A DNA stretch of 64,000 nucleotides from Fimbriimonas ginsengisoli Gsoil 348 (GCF_000724625.1 NZ_CP007139.1:5084001-5148000); one strand, 5' to 3'. Positions 35,313-45,797 are shown, counted from the first letter of the stretch. Made by a program: numbers and translations. The notes: generated by a model not told the origin, from the letters alone.

Positions 35313-36580
35313 CCCTCGAAATCTCCCCCGTGGCCACTCTCCAAGGCGACTTGCGCCCACCCAGCGACAAGTCGCTCACCCACCGCGCCTATATGTTCGC
35401 CTCCATCGCGGACGGCGACTCGGTGGTGCGGATGCCGTTGCGCGGAGAGGACTGCGAATCCACGCTGCACTGCTTGATCCAGCTCGGCCTCCGGCACGAG
35501 TGGATGAGCCCCTCCGAGATCCGCCTCGTTCCTCCTAGAGAGTGGCAAGTGCCAAGGGGCGACCTCGACTGCGGGAACAGCGGCACCACGATGCGGCTGA
35601 TGAGCGGCCTTCTCGCCAGCCGGCCGCTCGATGTAACGCTCGTCGGCGACGCCTCCCTCAGCCGCCGCCCGATGCAACGGATCGCCGAGCCACTGCGCAT
35701 GATGGGCGCGACCGTCGAAGGCGACACCGCTCCGCTCCACATTGTCGGCGGACAGCTTCGCGGCATAGACTACGTCAGTCCCGTCGCCAGCGCGCAGATC
35801 AAGAGCTGCGTCCTACTTGCCGGATTGGGGGCAGAAGGGGTTACGAGCGTCCGAGAGCCGAGTCCGAGCCGGGACCACACGGAGCGGATGCTCCGCGCGA
35901 CCGGGGTTCGGATCGAGCAGAACGGCGCCGTCTCCCTCGCCGGCGGCCAGCGCCCGCACGGCTTCGAGATCACGATCCCGGCCGACATCTCTTCTGCCGC
36001 TTTCTTCCTCGTGGCCGCCGCCATGCTGCCCCAGTCCAGTTTGGCCATCCACGACCTGAGCATGAATCCCACCCGCACCGGCATCCTCGACGTCCTCCGG
36101 CAATGCGGCGTGCCGTACGAGCTACTCGGCGAGCGAGAGGAGCTCGGTGAGCCGGTCTCCACTCTGGAAATCCGCGCGCCGAAGTTTCTCAAACCGTTCG
36201 AAATCTCCGGATCGCTAGTACCGCGCCTCATCGACGAGATCCCCGTCCTCGCCGTGCTCGCCACCCAATGCGAGGGAACGAGCGTCATCCGCGACGCTCG
36301 TGAGTTGCGCGTGAAAGAGACTGACCGGATCGAGACTGTCTCCACCGGCCTGCGCGCCATGGGCGCCGAGGTCGAGACGTTCGAGGATGGACTCGCGATC
36401 ACCGGCCCCACCAAGTTGAAAGCCGCTCAAATCGACGCCGCCGGGGACCACCGGATTGGGATGGCGTTCGCGATCGCCGGGTTGATCTCCGATGGCGGGG
36501 TCAAGATCGACAACGCCGAATCGATCGCCACCAGTTATCCCGGCTTCACCGACGACCTGATGCGATTGGCCATTATCTAG
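35309..36580 (+). CDS. aroA: 5-enolpyruvylshikimate-3-phosphate synthase
   Basis: 423 residues, full length. Substrate-binding PPSDKSLTHRAYMFASIADG at the start, the PEP-binding loop LDCGNSGTTMRLMSGLLA with the conserved GNSGTT, and ELRVKETDRIE near the end are the classic EPSPS motifs. It catalyses shikimate-3-phosphate plus PEP to EPSP. Its start overlaps tyrA by 4 bp. The loop is of the glycine-containing form typical for glyphosate-sensitive enzymes (GNSGTTMR). Confidence 0.97.
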   Translation: MTLEISPVATLQGDLRPPSDKSLTHRAYMFASIADGDSVVRMPLRGEDCESTLHCLIQLGLRHEWMSPSEIRLVPPREWQVPRGDLDCGNSGTTMRLMSGLLASRPLDVTLVGDASLSRRPMQRIAEPLRMMGATVEGDTAPLHIVGGQLRGIDYVSPVASAQIKSCVLLAGLGAEGVTSVREPSPSRDHTERMLRATGVRIEQNGAVSLAGGQRPHGFEITIPADISSAAFFLVAAAMLPQSSLAIHDLSMNPTRTGILDVLRQCGVPYELLGEREELGEPVSTLEIRAPKFLKPFEISGSLVPRLIDEIPVLAVLATQCEGTSVIRDARELRVKETDRIETVSTGLRAMGAEVETFEDGLAITGPTKLKAAQIDAAGDHRIGMAFAIAGLISDGGVKIDNAESIATSYPGFTDDLMRLAII

Positions 36581-36609
36581 ACTCGAACTTCCACGATCCA
36601 ACGGAATCT

Positions 36610-37281
36610 ATGAACGCACACAAATCCATCGTCATCGCTATCGACGGTCCGGCCGGGGCCGGCAAAAGCACGGTCTCCAAGCGTCTCGCCCACGAGCTCG
36701 GGCTCCATTACCTGGATACCGGCGCGATGTACCGAGCTCTCGCATTAAAGGCGGATCGAGCCGGTTTGGATCCGGCCGACGGAGCCGGCGTCGCCGCGCT
36801 CATGGAAGATACGACGATCGACTTCGGCGATGGGGAGCCCCAGCGTGTGCTGCTGGACGGGGAGGATGTTACCGACGCCATCCGCACCCTCAAAGCGGGC
36901 GAGCTGGCCAGCGCGATCTCCACCCAAACCCCGGTCCGGCGCGCCCTCGTCGTGCGGCAGCAGGCACTCGTCGCCAAGGGCGGCGTCATCCTCGAGGGTC
37001 GCGACGCCACCACCGTCATCGCCCCTCATGCCGACGTGAAGGTGTACCTGACCGCTTCCCTCGAAGAGCGCGCCAAGCGGCGCACCACCGAGATGGTCAA
37101 CAAAGGGATGGAGCCCTCGTTCGAGGATGTTCGTTCACAGATCGAGAACCGCGACCACCGGGACATCACCCGGGACGACAGTCCGCTCACTGTCGCGCCC
37201 GATGCCCATCTGGTGGAGTCGGCCGGGTTAACCGTGGACCAGGTCGTCGCCGCCATCAAAGCGCTCCTGCCGAACGAGTAA
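36610..37281 (+). CDS. cmk: Cytidylate kinase
   Basis: 223 residues. P-loop IDGPAGAGKSTVSKRLA near residues 11-27, substrate-binding LHYLDTGAMYRALAL, GRDATTVIAPHADVKVYLTAS and the RxxxD-type segment IENRDHRDITRDDSPL all match Cmk. It phosphorylates CMP and dCMP with ATP. It follows aroA by 29 bp; this aroA-cmk order is common in bacteria. Some of the family have a fused ribosomal S1 domain; not the case here. Confidence 0.97.
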   Translation: MNAHKSIVIAIDGPAGAGKSTVSKRLAHELGLHYLDTGAMYRALALKADRAGLDPADGAGVAALMEDTTIDFGDGEPQRVLLDGEDVTDAIRTLKAGELASAISTQTPVRRALVVRQQALVAKGGVILEGRDATTVIAPHADVKVYLTASLEERAKRRTTEMVNKGMEPSFEDVRSQIENRDHRDITRDDSPLTVAPDAHLVESAGLTVDQVVAAIKALLPNE

Positions 37282-37325
37282 CCTATTGGGGGTCTTGGGC
37301 GACGCTCGGGACCACCAACAAGCAA

Positions 37326-38213
37326 ATGGGCGCATTTTTTGGACCGAAGGATTGGGGCAAGCTCCTCACCGCAATGCTCACGCCGTTCCACGAGGACGGC
37401 TCCGTCAACTACGACGAGGCGGGACGCCTCGCCGCCTACCTCGTCGACAAACAGAAAAACGACGGACTGGTAGTGAACGGCACCACCGGCGAATCGCCGA
37501 CGCTGACGGAAGAGGAGAAACTTAAACTTCTGGAGGTCGTGCTCGCCGCCGTCGGCGACCGCGCCGCCGTCATCTTCGGCGCCGGCACCTACAACACCGC
37601 CGAGTCGATCCACGTGACGCGCGAAGCCGACCGTCGCGGCGCTCACGGCATCATGCTGGTCAATCCTTACTACAACAAGCCCGGACAAGCCGGCTTGTAC
37701 GCGCACTTCTCCACGATCGCCAAGGAAACCGAACTCCCGGTGATGCTTTACAACATAATGCCGCGTAGCTCGATCAACTTGGAAACGTCGACCTTGCTCC
37801 GTCTCGCCGAGATCCGAAACATCGTCGCGGTAAAGGAGGCGAGCGGATCGATTCCCCAGATCAGCGACGTCTGCCGCCAAGCCCCGGAAGGGTTCCGCAT
37901 CTACAGTGGCGACGACGCCCTGACCCTGCCGATCTTGAGCCTCGGCGGGCACGGTTTGGTAAGCGTCGCCGCCCATATCGTGGGTGACCGCCTCAAGGAA
38001 ATGATCGAGCGCTTCCCCACCGATCCCAAAGGCGCGGCCGCGATCCACCACGAGCTTACGCCCACCTTCAAAGCCATCTTCTCCGCCCCCAGCCCCGTCC
38101 CGATCAAGTACGCGACTAGCAAGCAAGGCTTCGCCTGCGCCAACGTCCGCCTCCCCCTGGTCGAGCTGAGCGACGAAGAACGAGCAGTAGTGGATGCCGG
38201 CCTAGGAATGTAG
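37326..38213 (+). CDS. dapA: 4-hydroxy-tetrahydrodipicolinate synthase
   Basis: 295 residues, the TIM-barrel length of DapA. The pyruvate Schiff-base lysine is in NIVAVKEASGS, the loop NGTTGESPTLTEEEK binds substrate, and NPYYNKPGQAGLYAHF plus VMLYNIMPRSS supply the catalytic Tyr residues and the Arg that binds the aspartate semialdehyde carboxylate. First step of the diaminopimelate/lysine branch, needed for peptidoglycan. It follows cmk by 44 bp and could be in the same transcript. Confidence 0.95.
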   Translation: MGAFFGPKDWGKLLTAMLTPFHEDGSVNYDEAGRLAAYLVDKQKNDGLVVNGTTGESPTLTEEEKLKLLEVVLAAVGDRAAVIFGAGTYNTAESIHVTREADRRGAHGIMLVNPYYNKPGQAGLYAHFSTIAKETELPVMLYNIMPRSSINLETSTLLRLAEIRNIVAVKEASGSIPQISDVCRQAPEGFRIYSGDDALTLPILSLGGHGLVSVAAHIVGDRLKEMIERFPTDPKGAAAIHHELTPTFKAIFSAPSPVPIKYATSKQGFACANVRLPLVELSDEERAVVDAGLGM

Positions 38214-38335
38214 CCCGCAAATAGCGCAAAGCAACCCGCCCTGTAGACTGCAGTGACCTGTCAACGCTTTGGTAAGTGAGCTTGCGAACGCTTGACCCAC
38301 ACTCCCTGCAAAGCCGGCATCCCTACGACGCAGTC

Positions 38336-38456
38336 GTGTAGCAGCAGGTTGGCTCGTACCTGCGTTGAGCCCCCCGACGATCCACAAGTTTGGTCAAAGG
38401 GCGAAACGCTCTCGCGCAGATACGAACCAACCTGCGGCTACAACGCTTCGCGTTAG
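38336..38456 (-). repeat. Mobile-looking inverted-repeat element, copy A
   Basis: About 121 bp bounded by inverted GTAGC[C]GCAGGTTGGCTCGTACCTGCG arms (given as core words GCAGGTTGG and CCAACCTGC). Read on the minus strand it aligns along its whole length with the element at 48371-48484, including the outer word CTAACGCGAAGCGTTGTAGC and the inner GGATCG. The surrounding gap 38214-38633 (420 bp) contains no gene that I can support. Confidence 0.8.
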
Positions 38457-38633
38457 CTAGCTCTCACTTTCAGGCGTCACTACCTACTCCCGAAAAGCCG
38501 TCAACCCTCCCGAACCTCAAAGAGGTTCCATTCCCTAGCGAACGGGTTGCGAGGCACGAGCTACCCTGGTACCGGTGCCGACGCACCATCTACCCCAACG
38601 GGGTTGCGTTCTCCGGCGCTGGATTTAGCGTCG

Positions 38634-39086
38634 TCAGAACTGTTCGCGAATCCACTGCAATGCGTTTTGGACAAAAGAACCCTTTCGTGCAACCGCGACC
38701 GCAGTTTTTCCCTCAAACGCTGGGTTAGTTCGAACGCCGTAATCCTCCAGATAATGGGGAGCGTGGCTCCCTCTCCTCTCCACTAGCGGTTCAAACTTTA
38801 CGGCAAATACGTCCCAAATAGAAGGATTGCGGTTAACAAGTGAATCGGTCGGGGTCGCCGGATCGCGATCGACAATCCACAGATCGCACATCGGTGCCTC
38901 TGCATAGGTGCATCCGTGATTCACCTCGGGCCAGATGGTAAGGCCCGCTCGACCCGTTCCGGCAAAAATCGCCCCAGGAAGAAAAGGCGGTGGCTCAGGC
39001 TTTCCGAAAGGTACGGCCAAGGCAGCAACGAGGCTGGCGAGCAGAACCGATGCCACAAACATTCGCCCTTTCGCCTTCCTCCTCAT
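38634..39086 (-). CDS. Small secreted or membrane-anchored protein, function unknown
   Basis: 150 residues. An N-terminal export signal or anchor is visible (MRRKAKGRMFVASVLLASLVAALAVP). The mature part includes three cysteines near NHGCTYAEAPMCDLWIVDRDPATP and a C-terminal segment GKTAVAVARKGSFVQNALQWIREQF. No family recognised. It lies 22 bp after the DUF1501 gene in the same direction and may be the third gene of that operon. GC and codon use look like the neighbours. Confidence 0.65.
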   Translation of the reverse strand: MRRKAKGRMFVASVLLASLVAALAVPFGKPEPPPFLPGAIFAGTGRAGLTIWPEVNHGCTYAEAPMCDLWIVDRDPATPTDSLVNRNPSIWDVFAVKFEPLVERRGSHAPHYLEDYGVRTNPAFEGKTAVAVARKGSFVQNALQWIREQF

Positions 39087-39108
39087 CCGATTTTCCCATG
39101 ATGCTCAA

Positions 39109-40635
39109 CTACTTGATCAGATCCTTCACCACGTGGCCGTGAACGTCCGTAAGCCGGAAGTCGCGGCCCTGGTACCGGTAGGTCAGCTTCGTGTGATCGA
39201 CGCCGAGCTGGTTCAGAATCGTTGCCTGTAGGTCGTGGACGTGCACCGCCCCTGGCGTCAGCGTGTCTACGCTCGGGTCGATGACGGCGCCGTCCTTGTC
39301 GACGATGTTGTAGCCATAGTCGTCGGTCTGGCCATAGGCGATTCCCGGCTGCACGCCGCCGCCGGCCATCCACACCGTAAACGCCCGTGGGTGGTGGTCG
39401 CGCCCGTAATTCTCGTGCGAAAGCGCGCCCTGGCAATAGACCGTTCGGCCGAACTCGCCTCCCCAGATGACGAGCGTGTCGTCCAGCAGTCCGCGCTGCT
39501 TAAGATCCTTCACTAACGCCGCGCATGCCTGGTCGACGTCTTTGGTCTGCATCGGAAGGTCGCCGGTCAAGTTGCCGTGCTGGTCCCAGCCTCGGTGGAA
39601 GATCTGGATGTATCGAACGCCGCGCTCCACCATCCGGCGAGCCAGCAGGCAGTTCGCGGCGAACGTCCCCGGTTCGTGGGCTTCTTTACCGTAGAGCTCG
39701 AACGTGTCCGCCGACTCTTTGCTCAGGTCCATCAGGTCGGGAACGCTGGTCTGCAGCCGGTACGCCATCTCGTACTGCGTAATGCGGGCCGCAATCTCGG
39801 GGTCGCCGAAAGCGCCAAGCTGCATCTCGTTCAGCTTCGCGAGGTCGTTCAACATCCCCCTCCGGGTGGTACGGTCCATGCCGTCCGGATCGGTGAGATA
39901 CAGCACCGGATCTCCGGAAGACCGGAGGCTGACCCCCTGGTACTCGCTCGGCAAGAATCCCGTGCCCCAGAGCCGCGAGAAAAGCGCCTGGTCGACTTTG
40001 CCGCTCGAGACCTTGCTGTGGAGCACCACGTAGGTGGGCAGATTCTCGTTCTCGGTACCCAGCCCGTAGCTCACCCACGAGCCCATGCTTGGGCGCCCGG
40101 GAAGCTGGCTTCCGGTCTGGATGTAGGTGACCGCGGGGTCGTGATTGATCGCCTCCGTCCACATCGAGCGGACGACGCATAGGTCGTTCACGATCCCCGC
40201 CGTGTGCGGGAGAAGCTCGCTCACCCAGACGCCGTCGGCCTGGTTGTCGTACTTCTTGAACTTGTAGCGTGAGGGCGCGATCGGGAACCGCGTCTGGCCG
40301 CTCGTCATCGTGGTGATCCGCTGCCCACGCCGAACCCGATCAGGGAGATCGGTATCATAGATGTCGTTCAGCTTCGGCTTGTAATCCCAGAGGTCGAGCT
40401 GGCTGGGGCCGCCGTTCATGAAGAGGTAGATGACGTGCTTCGCTTTCGGGGCGAAGTTCGGCATTCCGGCAAGTCCCTTGTGCCCTTCGCTCCCCATCGC
40501 GGCCGCCGCCAACCCTCCCGCCATTCCCCCGGTCATCAGGAGGCGGCTCAGGGCCGCCGTTCCCAGTCCTAGGGTGGTCTTGCCGAACAATTGTCGGCGC
40601 GTCATCATCAGCTCGGCTTCGCGAATCGGGTCCAT
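39109..40635 (-). CDS. DUF1501 protein (sulfatase-like, Tat-type leader)
   Basis: 508 residues from the ATG at 40635 ([19 protein letters not shown]); a GTG at 40683 inside the previous gene is less likely. TRRQLFG followed by a hydrophobic stretch ([26 protein letters not shown]) is a Tat-like leader. DUF1501 hallmarks are the [20 protein letters not shown] start, [15 protein letters not shown] and [13 protein letters not shown]...[17 protein letters not shown]. These proteins have an alkaline-phosphatase/sulfatase-like fold and occur next to DUF1553 cytochromes in Planctomycetes and Armatimonadota. Exact role unknown; polysaccharide or glycoside breakdown is proposed for the pair by some. 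Here the partner lies directly upstream. Confidence 0.93.
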   Translation of the reverse strand: MDPIREAELMMTRRQLFGKTTLGLGTAALSRLLMTGGMAGGLAAAAMGSEGHKGLAGMPNFAPKAKHVIYLFMNGGPSQLDLWDYKPKLNDIYDTDLPDRVRRGQRITTMTSGQTRFPIAPSRYKFKKYDNQADGVWVSELLPHTAGIVNDLCVVRSMWTEAINHDPAVTYIQTGSQLPGRPSMGSWVSYGLGTENENLPTYVVLHSKVSSGKVDQALFSRLWGTGFLPSEYQGVSLRSSGDPVLYLTDPDGMDRTTRRGMLNDLAKLNEMQLGAFGDPEIAARITQYEMAYRLQTSVPDLMDLSKESADTFELYGKEAHEPGTFAANCLLARRMVERGVRYIQIFHRGWDQHGNLTGDLPMQTKDVDQACAALVKDLKQRGLLDDTLVIWGGEFGRTVYCQGALSHENYGRDHHPRAFTVWMAGGGVQPGIAYGQTDDYGYNIVDKDGAVIDPSVDTLTPGAVHVHDLQATILNQLGVDHTKLTYRYQGRDFRLTDVHGHVVKDLIK

Positions 40636-40670
40636 GGTGTAAGGGGTGAGGGAGGAGGGGTGAACGTTGG

Positions 40671-43592
40671 TTAGTGCATACACAGAAACTCGTCCGTGTT
40701 CATCAGGGTCGAGCAGATCAGCATCCAGGCTGCGTGCTCGGAAGCCGGGATGGCTTGAGAGCGCGGGGCGTCGCCGACTTTGAGCAGATGCTCGGCTCCG
40801 GCCGGATCGGCCGCGTACCGTTGCCGATAGCGCTCCAAGGCGCCCTTAATAAGCGAGATCTCGGCCGGCTTAGGCGCTCGTCCGAGCGCGATCTCGTAAC
40901 CCTTTCGGAGACGGCTTTCGTCGTCGCCGGGGGCGCGGAGGAGGATCTCCGCCATCGTGCGGCTCGCCTCCAAGAAGGCAGGCTCGTTTAAGGTCGTCAA
41001 TGCCTGTAGCGGCGTGTTCGTCCGGCTGCGCCGGACGACGCAGCTATCGCGCATCGGCGCGTCGAAGGTGAGCATCACCGGGTGCGGACTCGTTCGCTTC
41101 CAGAAAAGGTACAAGCTCCGCCGGTAAATCGTGTCCCCGCGGTCGCGCATGTACTTCGCCGTCGTGCTGCTGTCGAAGGCGATCGCCTCCCATAGTCCGT
41201 CCGGCTGGTACGGCTTGAACCCCTTGCCACCCACTTGGTGGAGCAGCAGCCCGCCCGCCGCCAGTGCCTTGTCCCGAATGACCTCGGCGTCGAGCCGGTA
41301 GCGCGGGCCGCGCGAGATAAGCCGGTTCTCGGGGTCGGCTTCGTGCTTTGCCTTCGAAATCCGCGAGCTCTGCCGGAAAGACGCGGACGTCACGATCATC
41401 CGGTTCAGTTGCTTCACGCTCCAGCCGTTCTGTACGAAGGTGACCGCCAGGTAGTCGAGCAACTCAGGATTCACCGGCCACTCTCCTTGGCTGCCAAAAT
41501 CCTCCGCCGTCTTCACGATCCCCGTGCCGAAGTGCTGCTGCCATACACGGTTGACGAAGACTCGAGCCACCAACGGGTTCGAGGGTGAAATAAACCATTT
41601 CGCGAGCGAGAGCCGGTCGGCTTTTGCGGCGGTGGGCAACGCACCCAGCGACGGCGGAATGTGGCGCACCACCGGATCGCCCTTCAAGTTGTATTCGCCG
41701 CGGCGAAGGATGAATGCCGGGCGCGGCTTCATCATCTCCTTCGCGATCATCGTCATCGGAATGCCCGCCTCGAAGTCGTCTCGCTCCTTCCGAACCGTCC
41801 GAAACCGGATCGCGCCAACGGAAGCGGGACCGTTCTCCAAGTAGATCCGTCGAAGCTCGTCAGCCGCCGCCGGTGTCGGGCTCTTGTGGAAATCGGCGAG
41901 CGCCTTGTCCATCCGCTCAGCCCCGGGGTCCCCCATCCGGATGTTGATCCCGTCTTCGCCGCCCGCGTTCACGACCTTGGCAACCAACACGTTATCGCCT
42001 GCCTTGAGATCCGCCTTGACCGCATCGGTAGCCGTCGTGAGCCCACGTAGCGCCTTGTTGTCGTGGATCAAGTTGCCGTTCAACCAGATCTTGATTCCAT
42101 CGTCGCTCGAGACGCCCAAAGTGATCGTCCGCGCTTTTTCGACCGAGATCGTGCCTCGCACGTAAATGGAGGCGTTCTCTTTGGCGATGATGTTGGCGAG
42201 CGGCTTGCCCACCTCCAATTTGACCGGCTTCCAAGCCGGCTCCGCTTGGCCCGGCTCTCCCGGCTGCGCCTTCGCATAAGCTTCCTCGAAGTTCGCTGCC
42301 ATGTAGACCGGACTGACTTGCCAATCCCGGGTCGCTGGGTTCGGCACATGGCTCTTCGTCAGCCAATCCTCGGCGACGGAAGCGTCCACCTTCGCCGTGA
42401 GCGCCGCCAGCTCCCGGTCCAATGCCGCGAGGTGCGACTCTTCTTCTTCAGTAGCGGCTCGGACGACCGGAGGCGGCAACAGAGCGTTATCGTCGAGCGG
42501 CTTGTCTTCCGTGCTGTTGAAGAAGGCGTACAGCCCATAGTAGTCGCGCTGCTTGATCGGGTCGTACTTGTGGTCGTGGCACCGGGCACATGCCACCGAG
42601 AGGCCGAGGAAAACCGTAGAGGTCGTATCCACCCGGTCAAACGTATTGCGGGCGAGGAACTCTTCCTCGATCGCGCCCCCCTCGTCCGATGTCGGATTCA
42701 TTCGGACGTAACCGGTGGCCACAAGCTGCTCGGTGGTCGGCTTCGGCAAGAGGTCTCCGGCAAGCTGCCACTCGGTGAACTTGTCGAACGGAAGATCCTT
42801 GTTGAACGCTCGCACGACCCAGTCTCGGTACGGATAGATTCCCCGCTCGTTGTCGAGGTGAAGGCCATGCGTGTCGCCGTATCGAACCGCGTCAAGCCAA
42901 TATCTGGCTTGGTGCTCGCCATAGGTCGGGCTGGCGAGGAGCCGGTCGACGTACCGCTCGTAGGCGCCCGTGCCCTTGTCTTTAAGGAATCGCTCGAGCG
43001 CCGCCGGAGTCGGTTGGAGCCCGGTGAGGGTTAGCGACGCCCGCATCGCCAGCGTTTCGCGGTCGGCTTCCGGTTCCGGCTTCAGCCCCGCCTTATCGAG
43101 CTTCGCCATGACGAAACGGTCGATGAGGTTACGGCACCACTTGGGGTCGCTCACCGAGGGAGCGGCCGGCAGCTTAGGTGGGACGAACGACCAGTGAAGC
43201 TCGTACTTCGCACCTTGGGCGATCCAACGCCGGAGGATGTCCACCTGGGCCGGCGTAAGGCTGGGGACTCCCGCATCGGGCGGCGGCATCCGCATCTCTT
43301 TGTCGGGCGCGCCCACTCGCTTCAGCAACCAAGACGCGTCCGGCTTCCTGGGGACGATCGCGGCGTGACCGCCGGCCAAGAGCTTCGTTGCCCCCGCGAA
43401 AGAGTCAAGTCGCAGTCCAGCCGCGGCTTTCGTCACGTCGGGGCCGTGGCACTTGAAGCACCGCTGGCTCAGGATCGGTTTAACGTCGCGGCTAAAGCTG
43501 ACCCGCTCGGCGGCGGCAGGCGTCTGAACCGGGGTCACGGCATAGCCGACGACCCCCAGGGACAACAATAAAGCAGGAAGCGATGCCTTCAT
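40671..43592 (-). CDS. Planctomycete-type cytochrome c with DUF1549 and DUF1553
   Basis: 973 residues with a signal peptide. Order: a PSCyt1-type heme domain with CFKCHG (Cys45-His49) and KPILSQR before it; DUF1549 ([43 protein letters not shown]...[20 protein letters not shown]); a [18 protein letters not shown] segment, which is a second CxxCH; a beta sandwich in the middle ([33 protein letters not shown], a PA14-like pattern); and DUF1553 at the end ([17 protein letters not shown]...[32 protein letters not shown]). It would be an exported redox protein, partnered with the DUF1501 protein. The electron partner and substrate are unknown. Confidence 0.95.
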   Translation of the reverse strand: MKASLPALLLSLGVVGYAVTPVQTPAAAERVSFSRDVKPILSQRCFKCHGPDVTKAAAGLRLDSFAGATKLLAGGHAAIVPRKPDASWLLKRVGAPDKEMRMPPPDAGVPSLTPAQVDILRRWIAQGAKYELHWSFVPPKLPAAPSVSDPKWCRNLIDRFVMAKLDKAGLKPEPEADRETLAMRASLTLTGLQPTPAALERFLKDKGTGAYERYVDRLLASPTYGEHQARYWLDAVRYGDTHGLHLDNERGIYPYRDWVVRAFNKDLPFDKFTEWQLAGDLLPKPTTEQLVATGYVRMNPTSDEGGAIEEEFLARNTFDRVDTTSTVFLGLSVACARCHDHKYDPIKQRDYYGLYAFFNSTEDKPLDDNALLPPPVVRAATEEEESHLAALDRELAALTAKVDASVAEDWLTKSHVPNPATRDWQVSPVYMAANFEEAYAKAQPGEPGQAEPAWKPVKLEVGKPLANIIAKENASIYVRGTISVEKARTITLGVSSDDGIKIWLNGNLIHDNKALRGLTTATDAVKADLKAGDNVLVAKVVNAGGEDGINIRMGDPGAERMDKALADFHKSPTPAAADELRRIYLENGPASVGAIRFRTVRKERDDFEAGIPMTMIAKEMMKPRPAFILRRGEYNLKGDPVVRHIPPSLGALPTAAKADRLSLAKWFISPSNPLVARVFVNRVWQQHFGTGIVKTAEDFGSQGEWPVNPELLDYLAVTFVQNGWSVKQLNRMIVTSASFRQSSRISKAKHEADPENRLISRGPRYRLDAEVIRDKALAAGGLLLHQVGGKGFKPYQPDGLWEAIAFDSSTTAKYMRDRGDTIYRRSLYLFWKRTSPHPVMLTFDAPMRDSCVVRRSRTNTPLQALTTLNEPAFLEASRTMAEILLRAPGDDESRLRKGYEIALGRAPKPAEISLIKGALERYRQRYAADPAGAEHLLKVGDAPRSQAIPASEHAAWMLICSTLMNTDEFLCMH

Positions 43593-43733
43593 AAGATCGA
43601 CACTGACCAGGAAGCTGAACGGGCTTCCCTAGTGTAAGCGATAGAGGCATCGCTTGACGAACATAGGTGTGCCCGACTGCCCGTAGATTTCAGGCAATCG
43701 GGACCCACGGGCCTCCCTCCGGCAAAGGATTAG

Positions 43734-44378
43734 CTACGGGGCGGTTCCAGTTTCGATCTTCGCGGTCACGAGGGCGTAGTTGTTTCCGGTCGCGAACTCG
43801 ATGATGTCGGTGGCTGGGTCCAGGACCGGCGTGTAGAAATCGAAATTGTAGGCGCCGCCGGCCAGGGTGACGGTCTTTGAGTTGAGGAAACTCAGAGTGC
43901 CGTTTCGGTACAAGAAGATCCTGAAGTCGACAGAACCCGCGTTGGTGGCATTGATAGTCCCGGTAAGGTGGTGTTTGCCACTCATCGCAACCCGAAACCG
44001 GATGCAAGGCCGGTAGCTCTGGCCGCTGGGACCGATGAAAATGAACGTCTGCGGAGGAACCGGCGTGCTGTATACACTGTCGGTAATCGTCAAGTCGGTG
44101 TTCTTGATAATTGCCGGTGGCTGAATATTGTTCGGGAAGACGCTCCATCCGCGAGAATATCCCTGCGCCTGCGCCTCCGAGTAAAGTGCCGAGTTCACGG
44201 CCGTATATGGCAAAAGAGTGAATTTTCCCCCAAAGCCATTCGTGTAGCCATAGTAGAAGCGGTTAGTTGGGATGTTTTCGTAGGTCGAGAACAAGCCGTT
44301 GAGGGACCAAGTCGTCACGGTCGTCGCCGGACGCGTTAAGCCAAGGGCCAGAGCAGCCGAGATCGCCAAGGTTAGCAT
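43734..44378 (-). CDS. Secreted beta-sandwich protein, function unknown
   Basis: 214 residues with a signal peptide (MLTLAISAALALGLTRPA). The rest looks all-beta with Thr, Asn and aromatic-rich strands (TWSLNGLFSTYENIPTNRFYYGYTNGFGGKFTLLPY ... GSVDFRIFLYRNGTLSFLNSKTVTLAGGAYNFDFYTPVLDPATDIIEF). This pattern is that of a carbohydrate-binding or PEP-CTERM-like sandwich, but no PEP-CTERM tail is seen. The gene stands between the cytochrome gene and the PLP enzyme gene, on the same strand, without overlap. No family recognised. Confidence 0.7.
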   Translation of the reverse strand: MLTLAISAALALGLTRPATTVTTWSLNGLFSTYENIPTNRFYYGYTNGFGGKFTLLPYTAVNSALYSEAQAQGYSRGWSVFPNNIQPPAIIKNTDLTITDSVYSTPVPPQTFIFIGPSGQSYRPCIRFRVAMSGKHHLTGTINATNAGSVDFRIFLYRNGTLSFLNSKTVTLAGGAYNFDFYTPVLDPATDIIEFATGNNYALVTAKIETGTAP

Positions 44379-44464
44379 ATCTAAAGTTTAGGATAACGAA
44401 GATGTTGCCTAGGTCCTTTAGCCCGACCTTTGCATTCCCATTGCTCAAGGGGGCACGGATAGAG

Positions 44465-45631
44465 CTAGGCCAACAGATGCATCGCCCGTTCCAAATCGCT
44501 CACCAGGTCCCCCGGCTCTTCGAGTCCGCAGAAGAGCCGAATGAACCAGCGGCCGTCAGGAACTCCAGACGCCGTGATCGGCAGAGGAACCACCAAACTC
44601 TCGAATCCGCCCCAGCTCACGCCACGGCCAAACAGCGATAGCGAATCGCAGAACGCCTTGATCTTGATTGGGTCCTGAACCTTCGGCTCGAACGAGAAGA
44701 GCCCGCCCGAGCCGCTGAACGACTTGAGGAACAGCTCCCGCTGGGGGAATGAATCGAGCGAAATATGGTGGACGCGGTCGATTTCCGGCCGCGTCTCGAG
44801 CCAGCGGGCCACGATGTTCCCGGTCGATTCGTGCCGCTTCAACCTTAACGGCAGCGTCCGAAGTCCCCGGGTTAAGAGCCACGCCGTAAACGGGTGAAGA
44901 ATCGAGCCGATGTAGTTCAACTCGTGCCGGACGATCCCATTCATCCGCTCCCGGGTGGTGCAGAGCGCCCCCGCCGTGAGGTCGCTGTGTCCCCCAAGGT
45001 ACTTGCTCGCGCTGTGGCAAACGATGTCCACCCCATGCTTGATCGGGTTGTAGTGGATCGGCGTGTTGTAGGTGTTATCGATGATCGTGGTGATGCCGCG
45101 TTCGCGAGCGACCTTCGTAATCGCGTCGACATCCTGCAGGCGGAACAGGAGACTGCTGGGCGATTCAAGATAGATCAGCGTCGTTTCCGGCCGAATCGCA
45201 TCGATAAAATCCACCGGATCGCGCCCGTCGACAAAGGTGTAGCTCACCCCGAATCTCTGCAGCATCTCCGACAGCATCGATCGCACCGGACCGTAGCAAG
45301 TATCGGGAGCGATGACATGGGCGCCCGCCGCGACGACGCTGAGGATCGCCAAGGCGATCGCGCCCTGCCCGGTACCGCAAAGCTTGCAAGCCTCCGCCCC
45401 TTCCAGAGCCGCGATCTTCTTTTCGGCGATCGCGACGCTCGGATTGCTGATCCGGCTGTAATGAAACGGCGGCCCCTCGAGATCGGTCGTGAGCGCCTTA
45501 TGAAGGTCGTCGCAGGTGTCGAAGAGGAAGAGCGAGTTCTGAAAGATCGGCGAAACCACCGCCCCCTTAACCTTCTCCTCCTCGCCCAGGTGGGACAGCA
45601 AAGTGCCAAGCCCCATTTCATCGGAGTGCAT
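44465..45631 (-). CDS. Cys/Met-metabolism PLP-dependent enzyme
   Basis: 388 residues from the ATG at 45631; the 49-codon extension to 45778 spans a repeat and is not coding. The family features are: SRISNPSVAIAEKKIAALEGAEACKLCGTGQGAIALAI, the strand IDNTYNTP, and the PLP lysine in VCHSASKYLGGHSDLTAG. This is the cystathionine gamma-synthase/beta-lyase/methionine gamma-lyase superfamily; sequence does not decide which reaction. FSGSGGLFSF and SWGGFESLV near the end are conserved. Trans-sulfuration or O-acylhomoserine sulfhydrylation are the best guesses. Upstream repeat 45659-45757 lies in its 5' region. Confidence 0.92.
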   Translation of the reverse strand: MHSDEMGLGTLLSHLGEEEKVKGAVVSPIFQNSLFLFDTCDDLHKALTTDLEGPPFHYSRISNPSVAIAEKKIAALEGAEACKLCGTGQGAIALAILSVVAAGAHVIAPDTCYGPVRSMLSEMLQRFGVSYTFVDGRDPVDFIDAIRPETTLIYLESPSSLLFRLQDVDAITKVARERGITTIIDNTYNTPIHYNPIKHGVDIVCHSASKYLGGHSDLTAGALCTTRERMNGIVRHELNYIGSILHPFTAWLLTRGLRTLPLRLKRHESTGNIVARWLETRPEIDRVHHISLDSFPQRELFLKSFSGSGGLFSFEPKVQDPIKIKAFCDSLSLFGRGVSWGGFESLVVPLPITASGVPDGRWFIRLFCGLEEPGDLVSDLERAMHLLA

Positions 45632-45658
45632 GCTGGGGAAGAGGGTACCAGTGGAATC

Positions 45659-45757
45659 GGGCGTTGGGTGTTGGGCGCTAAGGCGCGAGGCATGAGGGTA
45701 GAAGGAAATAGTGTCGCACCATGCAGACAACGCCCAGCGCCTTAACGCCCAACGCCC
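45659..45757. repeat. Inverted-repeat element built on GGGCGTTGGG words
   Basis: Left arm GGGCGTTGGG, TGTTGGGCGCTAAGGCGC; right arm CGCCCAGCGCCTTAACGCC, CAACGCCC. The ends pair with small mismatches and enclose about 45 bp that is poorer in GC. Layout as at 13884-14000 and 17672-17748. Lies between the divergent PLP enzyme and omega subunit genes. Confidence 0.7.
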
Positions 45758-45797
45758 TTCCCCAAGGTATACTTCCACGTTCCCGGAATAACGCCTG

